Assembly (NCBI GenBank): GCA_000720375.1
Contig: JOAA01000018.1
Coordinates: 248,001-312,000, forward strand
DNA from: Rhodococcus rhodnii
Lineage (GTDB): Bacteria; Actinomycetota; Actinomycetes; Mycobacteriales; Pseudonocardiaceae
Direction: 5' to 3'
Length of the DNA: 64,000 nucleotides
Made by a program: the position numbers and the translations under genes. Under the pieces are notes generated by a model. That model was not told the DNA's origin and made no database searches. It was given only the letters and a program-made list of their open reading frames with translations. Below are positions 54,427 through 62,999 of this stretch, piece after piece; position 1 is the stretch's first letter; every line of letters begins with the position of its first letter.

Positions 54427-55659
54427 TTATTCGATGTCGTGCGGCACAATCGGATTGAACAAAGCATCCAACTCATCGGCGACGTCTACGTCGTCGAGCG
54501 GGAGCGCGTCAACGTAGTTTCGCATCGTGGTGGAGGGATCGCGATGCCGCAGCCTCGCTGAGGCTTTGAGGATCTTGCCATGGGACACCAGATGGGTCGC
54601 CACTGTGTGCCGAAGTCTATGCAGACTCGCTTCACGCACACCTGCTTCGCGTCGCAACAGGTCGAACCGCTGCGTCAAACCGCCTGGTTGCAATGGACGC
54701 TGGCGTGAAGGGTTTGCAGTGAACAGCCACGGCCCTGGCTCTGATCCAGCCAGCGGATGCGTCCGCCATGCAGCCACGTGCTCTTCCCAACACCGCGCTA
54801 CGGTTGCCCCTAGCGTCAACCGAGCTCGTTGATGTGTCTTGGTCGAACCGATCATCGATCCTTTGGCGGCCAGTTCGATCGACAGCACCCGCCGATCCAG
54901 GTCGTGCACCTGCAACGCCGCAAGCTCACCCCGGCGAGCACCGCAATCGGCGGCCAACCGGACCAGGAGCACGTTCTGCTCAGCACGAAACAAGGCCAAC
55001 ACACGACCCCGCAGCTCTGGCCGCTCGACCACAGCAGCCCTCGCCTTGTCCCGGATCTCCTCCGCGGTGACGATCAACCGACGGCCCAACTCTGGCCGCA
55101 AGTGCTTACGCGGATATGGACGTGCCGGCGCACGCATTCCTACCAAAGGATCGGTCCACAGCAGCCGCTCACAGAGCGCCCATGAGATTGCGGCGTGCAA
55201 GACGCGGAATCGCGCCGACAGTGTAGACACACTTGCACCGGAATCAGCCCATCGGGCCAACGCGGTCTCGACCGTATTGCTGGTCAGCCGATCGGCGATG
55301 CACCGCCCTATGCCGTCCGCTATCAAGAAATGGGCGACGTGTTCATGGGAGTACGCCGTCGTCGGACTCCATCGATGTGGCGCATTGATGAACCGCTTCA
55401 ACATCACCGCAACGGTCATCCGCTCGCCTGCAGGCATGGCGACCCGGTGCATCCCGTATTGCGCCACCAGCTCGGCCTGCCGACGCTCGGCGAGCGCTTC
55501 GTCACCTCGCAGCGTGAACGAACGCTGCACGCTTCGACCCGTGGCCGGGCTGGTCCCGGTCACCACCCGGATCTCCCACACGCCTGGAGAACGCTCTCGT
55601 CTGGTTCCATCCCCACGGCGTGCACGCTGCCGAGGAGCACCCCTATACGACCTGGTCAT
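54427..55659 (-). CDS. Tyrosine recombinase (integrase) of the island
   Basis: From ATG 55659 (GAGGTG upstream) the product has 410 residues. It has an N-terminal arm-binding domain, a SAM-like core-binding domain (about 80-180) and a catalytic domain with Arg242 (GARRGE), HRLR (His347, Arg350), His372 (LRHRDPS) and Tyr382 (MRNYVDAL). All catalytic residues are present. A longer open frame to 55758 runs into the tRNA and is not preferred. It lies 94 bases from the right attachment site in the arrangement expected for tRNA-targeting elements. Confidence 0.95.
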   Translation of the reverse strand: MTRSYRGAPRQRARRGDGTRRERSPGVWEIRVVTGTSPATGRSVQRSFTLRGDEALAERRQAELVAQYGMHRVAMPAGERMTVAVMLKRFINAPHRWSPTTAYSHEHVAHFLIADGIGRCIADRLTSNTVETALARWADSGASVSTLSARFRVLHAAISWALCERLLWTDPLVGMRAPARPYPRKHLRPELGRRLIVTAEEIRDKARAAVVERPELRGRVLALFRAEQNVLLVRLAADCGARRGELAALQVHDLDRRVLSIELAAKGSMIGSTKTHQRARLTLGATVARCWEEHVAAWRTHPLAGSEPGPWLFTANPSRQRPLQPGGLTQRFDLLRREAGVREASLHRLRHTVATHLVSHGKILKASARLRHRDPSTTMRNYVDALPLDDVDVADELDALFNPIVPHDIE

Positions 55660-55750
55660 CCCTACACCTCTAGGGAAACGTATAGGGATCGATCTTACGC
55701 ACACCACACTGCTCGGAGCAATCTGAATCGCTCCGAGCTGCAGGTTTGTC

Positions 55751-55826
55751 TGGCGCACCCGAAGGGATTCGAACCCCTAACCTTCTGATCCGTAGTCAGA
55801 TGCTCTATCCGTTGAGCTACGGGTGC
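55751..55826 (-). tRNA. tRNA-Arg(ACG)
   Basis: Read on the minus strand: acceptor GCACCCG / CGGGTGC, D arm, anticodon stem CTGA/UCAG around loop CUACGGA (anticodon ACG), TpsiC arm GGGGTTCGAATCCC, discriminator G and encoded CCA. The 5' part is chromosomal, and the 3' 45 bp were supplied by the island. Confidence 0.95.
55753..55797 (-). repeat. Right attachment site within tRNA-Arg
   Basis: A 45-bp exact copy of 19485-19529 covers the anticodon loop to the acceptor end. Here it is part of a complete tRNA and is followed by CCA, so the island restored the gene. Confidence 0.93.
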
Positions 55827-55863
55827 ATGTTCAGTTGTCGCTCAGCCGGGGCCGAACGTCCTG

Positions 55864-55952
55864 CGGAGGCTCCGGGATTTGAACCCGGGAGGGGTGTTAT
55901 CCCCAACCGCATTAGCAGTGCGGCGCCATAGACCAGACTAGGCGAAGCCTCC
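55864..55952 (-). tRNA. tRNA-Ser(GCU)
   Basis: The minus strand gives a class II tRNA: acceptor GGAGGCT / AGCCTCC, anticodon loop CUGCUAA (anticodon GCU), a long variable arm around GGGGATAACACCCC and TpsiC loop GGGTTTGAATCCC. The 3' end is set at the discriminator; CCA is not encoded. Confidence 0.93.
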
Positions 55953-56019
55953 CGGGGCCCTCGGCCGCTTCGACGAGAAGAGTACTACAGGGCCCTCGGC
56001 AGGCTGAAAAGCGGCCCCC

Positions 56020-57969
56020 TCATTCCCTCGGAGCTGCCAGGGTGACGAAGGGGGCCAGCGCGTCCGGGTTGGCCAGTGCGTCCCTGCTCACGGCCTTGTC
56101 TGGGGCTACTCCGGCCAGGATTTTCTTGACCGGGACCTCGCACTTCTTGCCGTTCAGGGTCCTGGGGATCGCGTCGACCTCAATGAACCTGTTCGGCACG
56201 TGGCGGGGTGACAGCGCCGTCCGCAGTTCGGCCCTCAAGCGGGGTTCCACCTCGGCCAACGACGCGCCTGGGGCGAGGACCAGGAAGCAGAGGAGTTCTC
56301 CTTCTGGTTGCCCCACTCCCGTGGTGTCGATCACAAGGCTGTCCGCCACCTCCGGGAAGCCTTCGACCACGCGATAGAACTCACTCGTTCCCATTCGGAC
56401 TCCGCCCCGGTTCAGGGTCGAGTCGCTGCGGCCGTAGATCACCGCTGAGCCCCTGGGTGTGATCTTTATCCAGTCTCCGTGCCGCCAGATGCCTGGGTAC
56501 TGCTCGAAGTAGGACGCCTTCAGGCGTTCTCGGGACGGGTCGTTCCAGAAGGACACGGGCATCGAGGGCATCGGTGCCGTGATCACGAGTTCGCCCACTT
56601 CGTCGATCACTTCTTTGCCGTCGTCGTCGAAAGCCGCGACCGCCGCTCCCAGCGCCCGGCAGGACAGCTCGCCCAGCCACACCGGGACTTCGGGTGCCGC
56701 CGCCACGAAGGCCGTGCACAGGTCCGTTCCGCCGGACACCGAGCAGATCTGGACGTCCTGCCCCACCTCGTCGATCAGCCAGCGGAAGCCTTCGGGTGCC
56801 AGCGGGGCTCCGGTCGACCCGATCGCGCGCAGGGCCGTCAGGTCGAACTGGGCCGCCGGTTTGATGCCTTTCTTCAGGCAGGACTGGATGAACGGCGCTG
56901 ACGTGCCGAAATACGTCACCCTGTGCTGCTCTGCCAGCCGCCACAGTGCGGTCAGGTCCGGGTAGCCCGGGTTTCCGTCGAACAGCACCACCGTGCAGCC
57001 GACCATCAGGCCGGAGATCAGGTAGTTCCACATCATCCAGCCGGTCGTGGTGAACCAGAAGAACCGCTCCCCTGGCCCCAGGTCGCTGTGCAGCGCCAGC
57101 ATCTTCAGGTGCTCGACCACGATCCCGCCGTGGCCCTGCACGATCCCCTTCGGCAGGCCTGTGGTCCCCGACGAGTAGAGCACCCACAGCGGGTGGTCGA
57201 AGGGCACCGCGTCGAACGCCAGCTCCCCCGGCGCATCCACCAGCGAATCCCAGGACACGGTGTCCGGCAGGGTCGCGCCGTTGTCGAGGTAGTCGATCAG
57301 GACCGTTGCCTTGAGGCTGGGGATCTCGGCACGCAACGTGTCCACGGTCGGGCGGGTGTCGAAGGACCGTCCACCGTAGACATAGCCGTTCACCGCGATG
57401 AACACCGTCGGCTCGATCTGGGTGAACCTGTCCGCGATGGCGCGCGGGCCGAAGTCCGGCGAACAGGACGACCAGGTCGCGCCGAGGCTCGCCGCCGCCA
57501 GGAATGCCACCAGGGTCTCTGGGCAGTTCGGCGCCAGCGCGACCACCCGGTCGCCGCGTTTGACGCCCAAGGACACCAGCGAGGCACGGACAGCCGCGAC
57601 CTTGGCCCGCAGCTGGCCGTACGTCAGCTGCGACGACTTGCCGTCCTCGCGGTGGAACACCACTGCCAGGTCGTCGGCGGGTTGGCCGGTCAACGCCTGC
57701 TCGGCGTAGTTCAGCGTCGCGCCGGGGAACCACTGCGCACCGGGCATCCCTGTAGAGCCGAGGACCGCGGTCGGCGGCGAGTGGAAGATCACTCCGAGGA
57801 ACTCCGCCAGCGCACCCCAGAAGCCCGTCAGGTCCGTGGTCGACCAGCGCCACAAGGCGTCGTAGTCGGGCAGGTCGAGATCACGGTTGGCACGCAACCA
57901 GGCACGGAACTCCATCAACCGGGTCTCGGTGGCGAGGTCGGGCTGCCACAGCAACTCTGGAGTGGTCAT
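56020..57969 (-). CDS. aacS: Acetoacetate-CoA ligase
   Basis: This 649-residue ANL-superfamily enzyme has the length and start (WQPDLATETRLMEFRAWL) of acetoacetyl-CoA synthetases. The adenylate motif YSSGTTGLPKGIV, WFTTTGWMMWN, SVSGGTDLCTAF, GDWIKITPRGSAVIYGRSDSTLNRGGVRMGTSE and the catalytic Lys in LNGKKCEVPVKK are present. It activates acetoacetate for use in lipid or polyhydroxyalkanoate metabolism. It is followed on the upstream side by the EspG gene with a 9-base gap on the same strand, though a functional link is unlikely. Confidence 0.95.
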   Translation of the reverse strand: MTTPELLWQPDLATETRLMEFRAWLRANRDLDLPDYDALWRWSTTDLTGFWGALAEFLGVIFHSPPTAVLGSTGMPGAQWFPGATLNYAEQALTGQPADDLAVVFHREDGKSSQLTYGQLRAKVAAVRASLVSLGVKRGDRVVALAPNCPETLVAFLAAASLGATWSSCSPDFGPRAIADRFTQIEPTVFIAVNGYVYGGRSFDTRPTVDTLRAEIPSLKATVLIDYLDNGATLPDTVSWDSLVDAPGELAFDAVPFDHPLWVLYSSGTTGLPKGIVQGHGGIVVEHLKMLALHSDLGPGERFFWFTTTGWMMWNYLISGLMVGCTVVLFDGNPGYPDLTALWRLAEQHRVTYFGTSAPFIQSCLKKGIKPAAQFDLTALRAIGSTGAPLAPEGFRWLIDEVGQDVQICSVSGGTDLCTAFVAAAPEVPVWLGELSCRALGAAVAAFDDDGKEVIDEVGELVITAPMPSMPVSFWNDPSRERLKASYFEQYPGIWRHGDWIKITPRGSAVIYGRSDSTLNRGGVRMGTSEFYRVVEGFPEVADSLVIDTTGVGQPEGELLCFLVLAPGASLAEVEPRLRAELRTALSPRHVPNRFIEVDAIPRTLNGKKCEVPVKKILAGVAPDKAVSRDALANPDALAPFVTLAAPRE

Positions 57970-57978
57970 GCCCCGTTC

Positions 57979-58731
57979 TTAGCTCATGGCCGATGCGGAA
58001 ACCACCATCTCGTCAGCCATAGCACCCAGCCGATACGGGTCAACAGGTGTGACGCTCACCCATCCGCCGACCGCACGCAGCGCGTACCGGCCGTCCGGAG
58101 TGTCCACCCAGGACATATGGGCTCGGTCACGTCCATGGCTCACGCCGAGCCGGCCACCGCCCAGCCGGGTGGTCAACGCACGCGCCACCATGCTCGCGTC
58201 GTTCTGCCGGATACCCGCGTCGGTCAGCGTTCTGACGAAGCCGGATATCCCGTCGTACGCGCCCTCAGCACACGCCGCTTCGTAGTCGGCCGCGCGGATG
58301 TTGGTGGGTGAGCCGGGACCGGCCTGGAGCGGGATTACGGCGTCCAACAGCGCTATGACAACGCGGTCCACGTGTCCGACACGGACCTCGTCGCCCACCC
58401 GCGCGGCGACGGCACGGCCTCGGGAACTGGACGCACCGATCGCGGCCAACGACGAGTCCTGGCCGTCGACGGTCAGGTCCACGAGCGTCTGGTGTTCGGC
58501 CAAAAGTCGCAGCAGGCCTGCGACGTCACGGGCCGGAGCGTCGACTGTGCCCAGGTCACGGGACTCCAGCGTCAACGAGGCCTCGTCCATCAGGGCCTTG
58601 CGGGTCCTGGTTGTCCGGCCGATCGCGGGGATGCCCAGCGCCAGCGGGATCGGGCCGAGCTCAAGGGCGGTCCAGAGCAGCACGAACTCCGCCGCGGACA
58701 GCTGGATCCACCCGGAACGCGGGTCACGCAC
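57979..58731 (-). CDS. EspG-family ESX chaperone
   Basis: The 250-residue protein starts with the EspG pattern (LSAAEFVLLWTALELGPIPLALGIPAIGRTTRTRKALMDEA). It continues with the alternating strand/helix layout of ESX secretion-associated EspG, ending VGGWVSVTPVDPYRLGAMADEMV. EspG binds the PPE protein of its cognate pair and keeps it soluble for export. Start is GTG 58731, overlapping the stop of the PPE gene by eight bases, which fits direct pairing. Confidence 0.9.
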   Translation of the reverse strand: MRDPRSGWIQLSAAEFVLLWTALELGPIPLALGIPAIGRTTRTRKALMDEASLTLESRDLGTVDAPARDVAGLLRLLAEHQTLVDLTVDGQDSSLAAIGASSSRGRAVAARVGDEVRVGHVDRVVIALLDAVIPLQAGPGSPTNIRAADYEAACAEGAYDGISGFVRTLTDAGIRQNDASMVARALTTRLGGGRLGVSHGRDRAHMSWVDTPDGRYALRAVGGWVSVTPVDPYRLGAMADEMVVSASAMS

Positions 58732-59782
58732 CGCCGTTGTCCTCCCCGATCACGGGTGGCGCGAGCCGGTCCGCGATCCGGAACAGCTCCGGGTCGCCTT
58801 CCAGGTACTTGGGCGCCTTGCGCTCCTGATCCTCTTCCTTCGACGCGCCACCGGCCATACCCACCGGCGACATGCTCATCCCGCCGCCACCGGCAGACGC
58901 GGCGGGCGCCACGCGGGGAGCGGGCCGGGATTCCTCGACAGGCGGCGGCACAGCAGCACCCACAGGCGCGGCCGGAGGACGAGCCGCTGGCGGCGGCTGC
59001 ACAGGCGAAACCGGGGACACAGGGGAAACAGGACCGCTGCCTCCAGCGACAACGGGACCGCGAGTTGGCGGCGGGACCGCAACTGGAGGCACAGGCGGAG
59101 GCTGAGGCGGTTGCGGTTGCTGAGGCGGCGGCGTAGGCGGCACGGACTCAGGAAGCCGGTACACGCCACGGGTGTCCGGCGGCGCGAACTGCGGGACGGT
59201 CCCGTACACCTCCTGCGACGCGGTCTGGAACTGCTGCATCACCTGCGCGGCTTCTTGGTGCGCGGCGTGCTGCGTATGGGTGGGGCCGTGCGGGTCCTTG
59301 ACGATGTCCACGGCGGACTCGAAGGCCGCGCTCATCGGCGACGTGGCGTTGGCCGGGATCGGGATGTCTGGCCGGAACGTCGCCACCGGCTCAGGCATGT
59401 TGCGGCGTGCGTTCTCGGCGTTGCTCGCCTCCTGAGCCACGAGCGCCGAGACGTCCTTGGCCGTGACACCGGCGTCGGTCGACCACGCGGAGAGCGCCGC
59501 CAAGCTGCCGCGCGCCTGGTCCGCCGCGGCGCCTTGCCACGCTTCCAGTGACGCCGCAAGCGCTTTCGCCAGCTCGTCACCGATCTCCTGCATCGCGGCG
59601 CCGAGCATCGCCCACTTGGCCGCGACCGCGTTCGCGCCCGAGACGTCGATGCCCTGGTGCACCATCTCGTAGAGCTGCTCGTGGGTGAAGGTCATCCAGT
59701 CGACGTTGTCGTACAGCGCGTCCTCGCCGGGCGTCGGCTGAGGCTCCGGCTTGGGCCACGGAAGCGGAGCACGGACCGTCAT
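58724..59782 (-). CDS. PPE-like type VII substrate with Pro-rich tail
   Basis: The 352-residue protein (ATG 59782) has an N-terminal helical PPE-like domain (about 28-180: WMTFTHEQLYEMVHQGIDVSGANAVAAKWAMLGAAMQEIGDELAKALAASLEAWQGAAADQARGSLAAL). Its tail is Pro/Val/Ser-rich and disordered (210-310), and a conserved acidic end follows (EDQERKAPKYLEGDPELFRIADRLAPPVIGED). ATG overlaps the stop of the upstream PE-like gene (ATGA). It is probably exported as a heterodimer with that protein with EspG help. Confidence 0.85.
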   Translation of the reverse strand: MTVRAPLPWPKPEPQPTPGEDALYDNVDWMTFTHEQLYEMVHQGIDVSGANAVAAKWAMLGAAMQEIGDELAKALAASLEAWQGAAADQARGSLAALSAWSTDAGVTAKDVSALVAQEASNAENARRNMPEPVATFRPDIPIPANATSPMSAAFESAVDIVKDPHGPTHTQHAAHQEAAQVMQQFQTASQEVYGTVPQFAPPDTRGVYRLPESVPPTPPPQQPQPPQPPPVPPVAVPPPTRGPVVAGGSGPVSPVSPVSPVQPPPAARPPAAPVGAAVPPPVEESRPAPRVAPAASAGGGGMSMSPVGMAGGASKEEDQERKAPKYLEGDPELFRIADRLAPPVIGEDNGGA

Positions 59783-60237
59783 CGCGCCTCCAACCCGAAG
59801 GGCGACATGAACGTCTTCATCTTCTTCGCGGCCTCGTCGTCGGTCACCAGGTACCGGCCGGAAGCCACCTGGATGAGCGACTGCAGATCCCCGAGCACCT
59901 TGCCGAACGAGGTCAGCACCGGCGTGACCGACGCGTTGCCCCCGGAAGCCGTGTCCTGCAAGCGGTTCGCGACGGTCTTGCCGACGAAGTTCGCGCCGAA
60001 CTTCAGCGGCTGGTCCAGCTCCGCGCACTCGGTGACCAGGTCGTCGACGCGCGCCCGCAGCTGGGCGATGGTGTTCAGCAGTGCGGTCGCCGCGGCCGGA
60101 TCCAGCGTCAGCCCTTCGACTTCCGCTTTCCGCTTGGTCTCCTTGACCTGGCCCGCAACGGGTGCGAGGCCGGCCGCCGGCGCCGAGAAACCACCGACCG
60201 GCTTTGGTGTCTGGGGCATGCCCGGCACCATACCCAC
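59779..60237 (-). CDS. PE-like partner with YxxxD export motif
   Basis: The 152-residue protein has a flexible start and a helical hairpin (about 45-125: PAAATALLNTIAQLRARVDDLVTECAELD...VTPVLTSFGKVLGDLQSLIQVA). Then YLVTD (Tyr129, Asp133) matches the YxxxD/E type VII secretion signal that follows the PE-type hairpin. Its stop overlaps the PPE ATG. Sequence similarity to classical PE proteins is weak; the call rests on position, fold and motif. Confidence 0.75.
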   Translation of the reverse strand: MGMVPGMPQTPKPVGGFSAPAAGLAPVAGQVKETKRKAEVEGLTLDPAAATALLNTIAQLRARVDDLVTECAELDQPLKFGANFVGKTVANRLQDTASGGNASVTPVLTSFGKVLGDLQSLIQVASGRYLVTDDEAAKKMKTFMSPFGLEAR

Positions 60238-60244
60238 GAAAGGC

Positions 60245-60916
60245 CTACCTCAGGTGCGCATCGAACCAGTTGAGGGTGCGGTGCCACGCTTCGGTCGCAG
60301 CGGCGGGATCCGCGTCGAAACGGTGTCCTGCCGCGGGATAGCGCACGACATTCGTGGCCACTTCCGCGCCGACCGCCGCATCCCGCAGCTTTTCCACTTC
60401 GGTGGAATGGATTACGTCGTCCTGGTCGCCGTAAATGCCCAGCCACGGGCACTTCAGGTCGCCGGCGATCTCGACCAGCGGCGGCAGTGCCGAGGAAATC
60501 GGCTCGATGATGCCGCTCGCGCCGACGCTCACGGCCGCACCGATGGACCGCTTCGCCGCGACGACCATGGCCGCGGTCCCGCCGAGGTCGAAACCGACCA
60601 CGCCCATCAGGTCGGCAGTGATCTTGCGCTCGGCGAGCACGGCGAACGCGATGTCGGTGTCGGCCAGCACCGAGTCGCCGGAAAGGTGTCTGACCTGCTC
60701 TTCCTGCGGCAGCGAGCCGTGGTAGAGGTGCGGGGCGACGGCAAGCCACCCCTCCGCGGCGAGTGAGCTCACCAGCAGGCGCACTGTGTCGGTCACACCG
60801 CCGGCCTCATGCAGCACCACCAGGCCGCCCCGGACCACCTGTTCCGGCTCGGCGACAGTCAGCACCGCGGCGCGACCGTCCTTGAGCTGGAACTCCTCCG
60901 TGCGTGTTTCGGTCAT
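60245..60916 (-). CDS. Dienelactone hydrolase-like alpha/beta hydrolase with Asp at nucleophile position
   Basis: The 223-residue protein matches dienelactone hydrolases in size and order: LVVLHEAGG, VAPHLYH, the nucleophile elbow VVGFDLGG, GIYGDQDDVI (catalytic Asp region) and AGHRFD (catalytic His). The expected Cys of GFCxGG is Asp, as in haloalkane dehalogenase-type hydrolases. It may use Asp as nucleophile or be inactive. ATG 60916 is preferred over TTG 60928. It follows the PE-like gene by seven bases on the same strand. Confidence 0.85.
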   Translation of the reverse strand: MTETRTEEFQLKDGRAAVLTVAEPEQVVRGGLVVLHEAGGVTDTVRLLVSSLAAEGWLAVAPHLYHGSLPQEEQVRHLSGDSVLADTDIAFAVLAERKITADLMGVVGFDLGGTAAMVVAAKRSIGAAVSVGASGIIEPISSALPPLVEIAGDLKCPWLGIYGDQDDVIHSTEVEKLRDAAVGAEVATNVVRYPAAGHRFDADPAAATEAWHRTLNWFDAHLR

Positions 60917-61066
60917 GGCTCCACCCAATCACGTAGGGGTGAACATCAGTCAACGTGACCAAACAGACGAGGCAATCACGATAGACCGTCCAGCAAGAGG
61001 CCGGAAAACCGCATCCGAGTCCAAAAGGTTGCGCGACGCCTGCCGTCGGGGAGTTACCGTTCGCGT

Positions 61067-62152
61067 GTGGCTGAACCTGATGTGACGACCGTGCGCCCCA
61101 GCAACGTCCAACCGAGGGCTGATCTGGCGACACTGCCGTCGTACGTGCCCGGCCGGTCGATTCCCGGTGCGATCAAGCTGGCCAGCAACGAGGTCCCGGC
61201 GGGGCCGCTGCCCAGTGTGGCGAAGGCGATCGCGGACGCGGCCCTGCAGATCCACCGCTACCCGGACACCGGGGCGGGCGAGCTCACCGCGCGGCTGGCC
61301 ACCAAGCTCGGCGTGGCCGAGGCGCAGATCGCCGTCGGCTGCGGCTCGGTGAGCCTGTGCCAGCAGCTGATCCAGGCGACGTGCACCGAACGCGACGAGG
61401 TGGTGTTCGGCTGGCGGTCGTTCGAGGCATACCCGATCGTCACGCACGTCGTCGGCGCGAAGCAGGTCCGCGTGCCGGTGACCAGCGACCACGCGCTCGA
61501 CCTCGATGCGATGCTCGCCGCGATCACCCCGCGGACACGGCTGGTGTTCGTGTGCTCGCCCAACAATCCAACTGGAACGCTCGTGCGCAAGGCCGAGCTG
61601 GACCGGTTCCTGGCCGCGGTGCCGTCCAATGTGCTCGTTGTGCTGGACGAGGCCTACTTCGAGTTCGTCACGGACCCGGACGCTCCTGACGGCATCGATC
61701 ACGTGCGCGAGCGCGACAACGTCGCCGTGCTGCGGACGTTCTCCAAGGCGTACGGCCTTGCCGGGCTGCGTGTCGGGTACTGCGTGGCCTCCGAGGAGAT
61801 CACCGCCGCGGTTCGCAAGGTCTGCCTGCCGTTCAGCGTCAACCACCTGGCTCAGGCCGCCGCGATCGCCTCGCTGGAGGCGGAGGACGAGCTGTTCGAG
61901 CGCGTCCACGAGATCAAGGGCGAGCGGGTCCGGGTGCGCGACGAGCTGATCGCCACGGGCTACGAGGTGCCGGAGACCCAGGCGAACTTCGTGTGGCTGC
62001 CACTCGGCGAGCGCACCGCCGAGTTCAACGAGCACTGCCTTGAGCACAAGGTCGTGGTGCGTGCGTTCGTCGGTGACGGCGCGCGCGTGACGATTGGGAC
62101 ACCCGAGGAGAACAACGTCTTCCTGGCCGCGGCGAAGTCGTTCAGTCGATAA
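61067..62152 (+). CDS. HisC/Pat-type aminotransferase
   Basis: The 361-residue fold-type I PLP enzyme has LASNEVPAGP, HRYPDTGAGELT, VFVCSPNNPTGT, VVLDEAYFEF (PLP Asp and Tyr) and TFSKAYGLAGLRVGY with the Schiff-base Lys. It resembles histidinol-phosphate and aromatic aminotransferases (Pat, a HisC paralogue in actinobacteria). No his operon is adjacent, which favours an aromatic-type role. GTG start. It is convergent with and overlaps the TauE gene by 11 bases. Confidence 0.92.
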   Translation: MAEPDVTTVRPSNVQPRADLATLPSYVPGRSIPGAIKLASNEVPAGPLPSVAKAIADAALQIHRYPDTGAGELTARLATKLGVAEAQIAVGCGSVSLCQQLIQATCTERDEVVFGWRSFEAYPIVTHVVGAKQVRVPVTSDHALDLDAMLAAITPRTRLVFVCSPNNPTGTLVRKAELDRFLAAVPSNVLVVLDEAYFEFVTDPDAPDGIDHVRERDNVAVLRTFSKAYGLAGLRVGYCVASEEITAAVRKVCLPFSVNHLAQAAAIASLEAEDELFERVHEIKGERVRVRDELIATGYEVPETQANFVWLPLGERTAEFNEHCLEHKVVVRAFVGDGARVTIGTPEENNVFLAAAKSFSR

Positions 62153-62891
62153 CGAGCAGCACCACGGCGACCAGTCCGACCACGACAATCAGCCCGCGCA
62201 GCACCGTCGGCGGCAGCCTCCGGCCGATCTTGGCCCCGAGGATGCCGCCGGCCGTCGAGCCTGCCGCGATCAGCAGCACGATCCACCAGTCGACGTCCGC
62301 GATCGCCACGAACACCAGGCCCGCGACCAGGTTCACGCCCGCGGTCAGCACGTTCTTGAGCGCGTTGAGCCGTTGCAGCCGCTCGTCCATCAGGATGCCG
62401 AGCATGCCGACGAGCAGAACACCTTGCGCGGCACCGAAATAGCCGCCGTACACGCCCGTGCCGTACGCCGCCGCGATCGCGCTGGCGCCGCCGTGCTCGT
62501 GGCGTTCCATCGACGCGAGTTTGCGCGATAACCACGGCTGCGCCACGACAAGTATCAATGCGATCACAATCAGCACCGGCACGACCGCTTCGAACACGTC
62601 CGGCGACAACACAAGCAGCAGCACCGCGCCCGTGACACCGCCGAGCAACGACGCCCCACCCAGCCGCAGCAAGCGTTTACGCTGACCGGCCAGTTCACGG
62701 CGGTAGCCGATCGCGCCCGCGACACCGCCCGGCACCAGGCCGATGCTGTTGGACGCGTTGGCCACCACCGGCGGGTAACCGAGCGCGATCAGCACCGGGA
62801 ATGTGATCAGTGTGCCGGAGCCGACGACCGTGTTGATCGCTCCGGCGCACACGCCGGCCAGTGCGATCAGGGTCGCCTCGAGAGGAGTCAT
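62142..62891 (-). CDS. TauE/SafE-family sulfite/anion exporter
   Basis: The 249-residue protein has eight hydrophobic segments in two repeated halves. The family opening GVCAGAINTVVGSGTLITFPVLIALGYPPVVANASNSIGLVPGGVAGAIGYRRE and the second-half equivalent GVYGGYFGAAQGVLLVGMLGIL are present. It exports sulfite, sulfonates or related anions; the substrate is unknown. Confidence 0.93.
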   Translation of the reverse strand: MTPLEATLIALAGVCAGAINTVVGSGTLITFPVLIALGYPPVVANASNSIGLVPGGVAGAIGYRRELAGQRKRLLRLGGASLLGGVTGAVLLLVLSPDVFEAVVPVLIVIALILVVAQPWLSRKLASMERHEHGGASAIAAAYGTGVYGGYFGAAQGVLLVGMLGILMDERLQRLNALKNVLTAGVNLVAGLVFVAIADVDWWIVLLIAAGSTAGGILGAKIGRRLPPTVLRGLIVVVGLVAVVLLVID

Positions 62892-62999
62892 CCGGGCGAT
62901 CGTGACACGTGACTACGACGTTCGAGTGGCCGAGGTCGTGTAGATCACCGAAGATGTCCGCATACCTATACGGAGAGTGACCATCGGGAAGTGATCTGC

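Noticed and set aside
54839..55726. 295-codon plus-strand frame over the integrase
   Set aside because: Antisense to the recombinase, which retains all catalytic residues.
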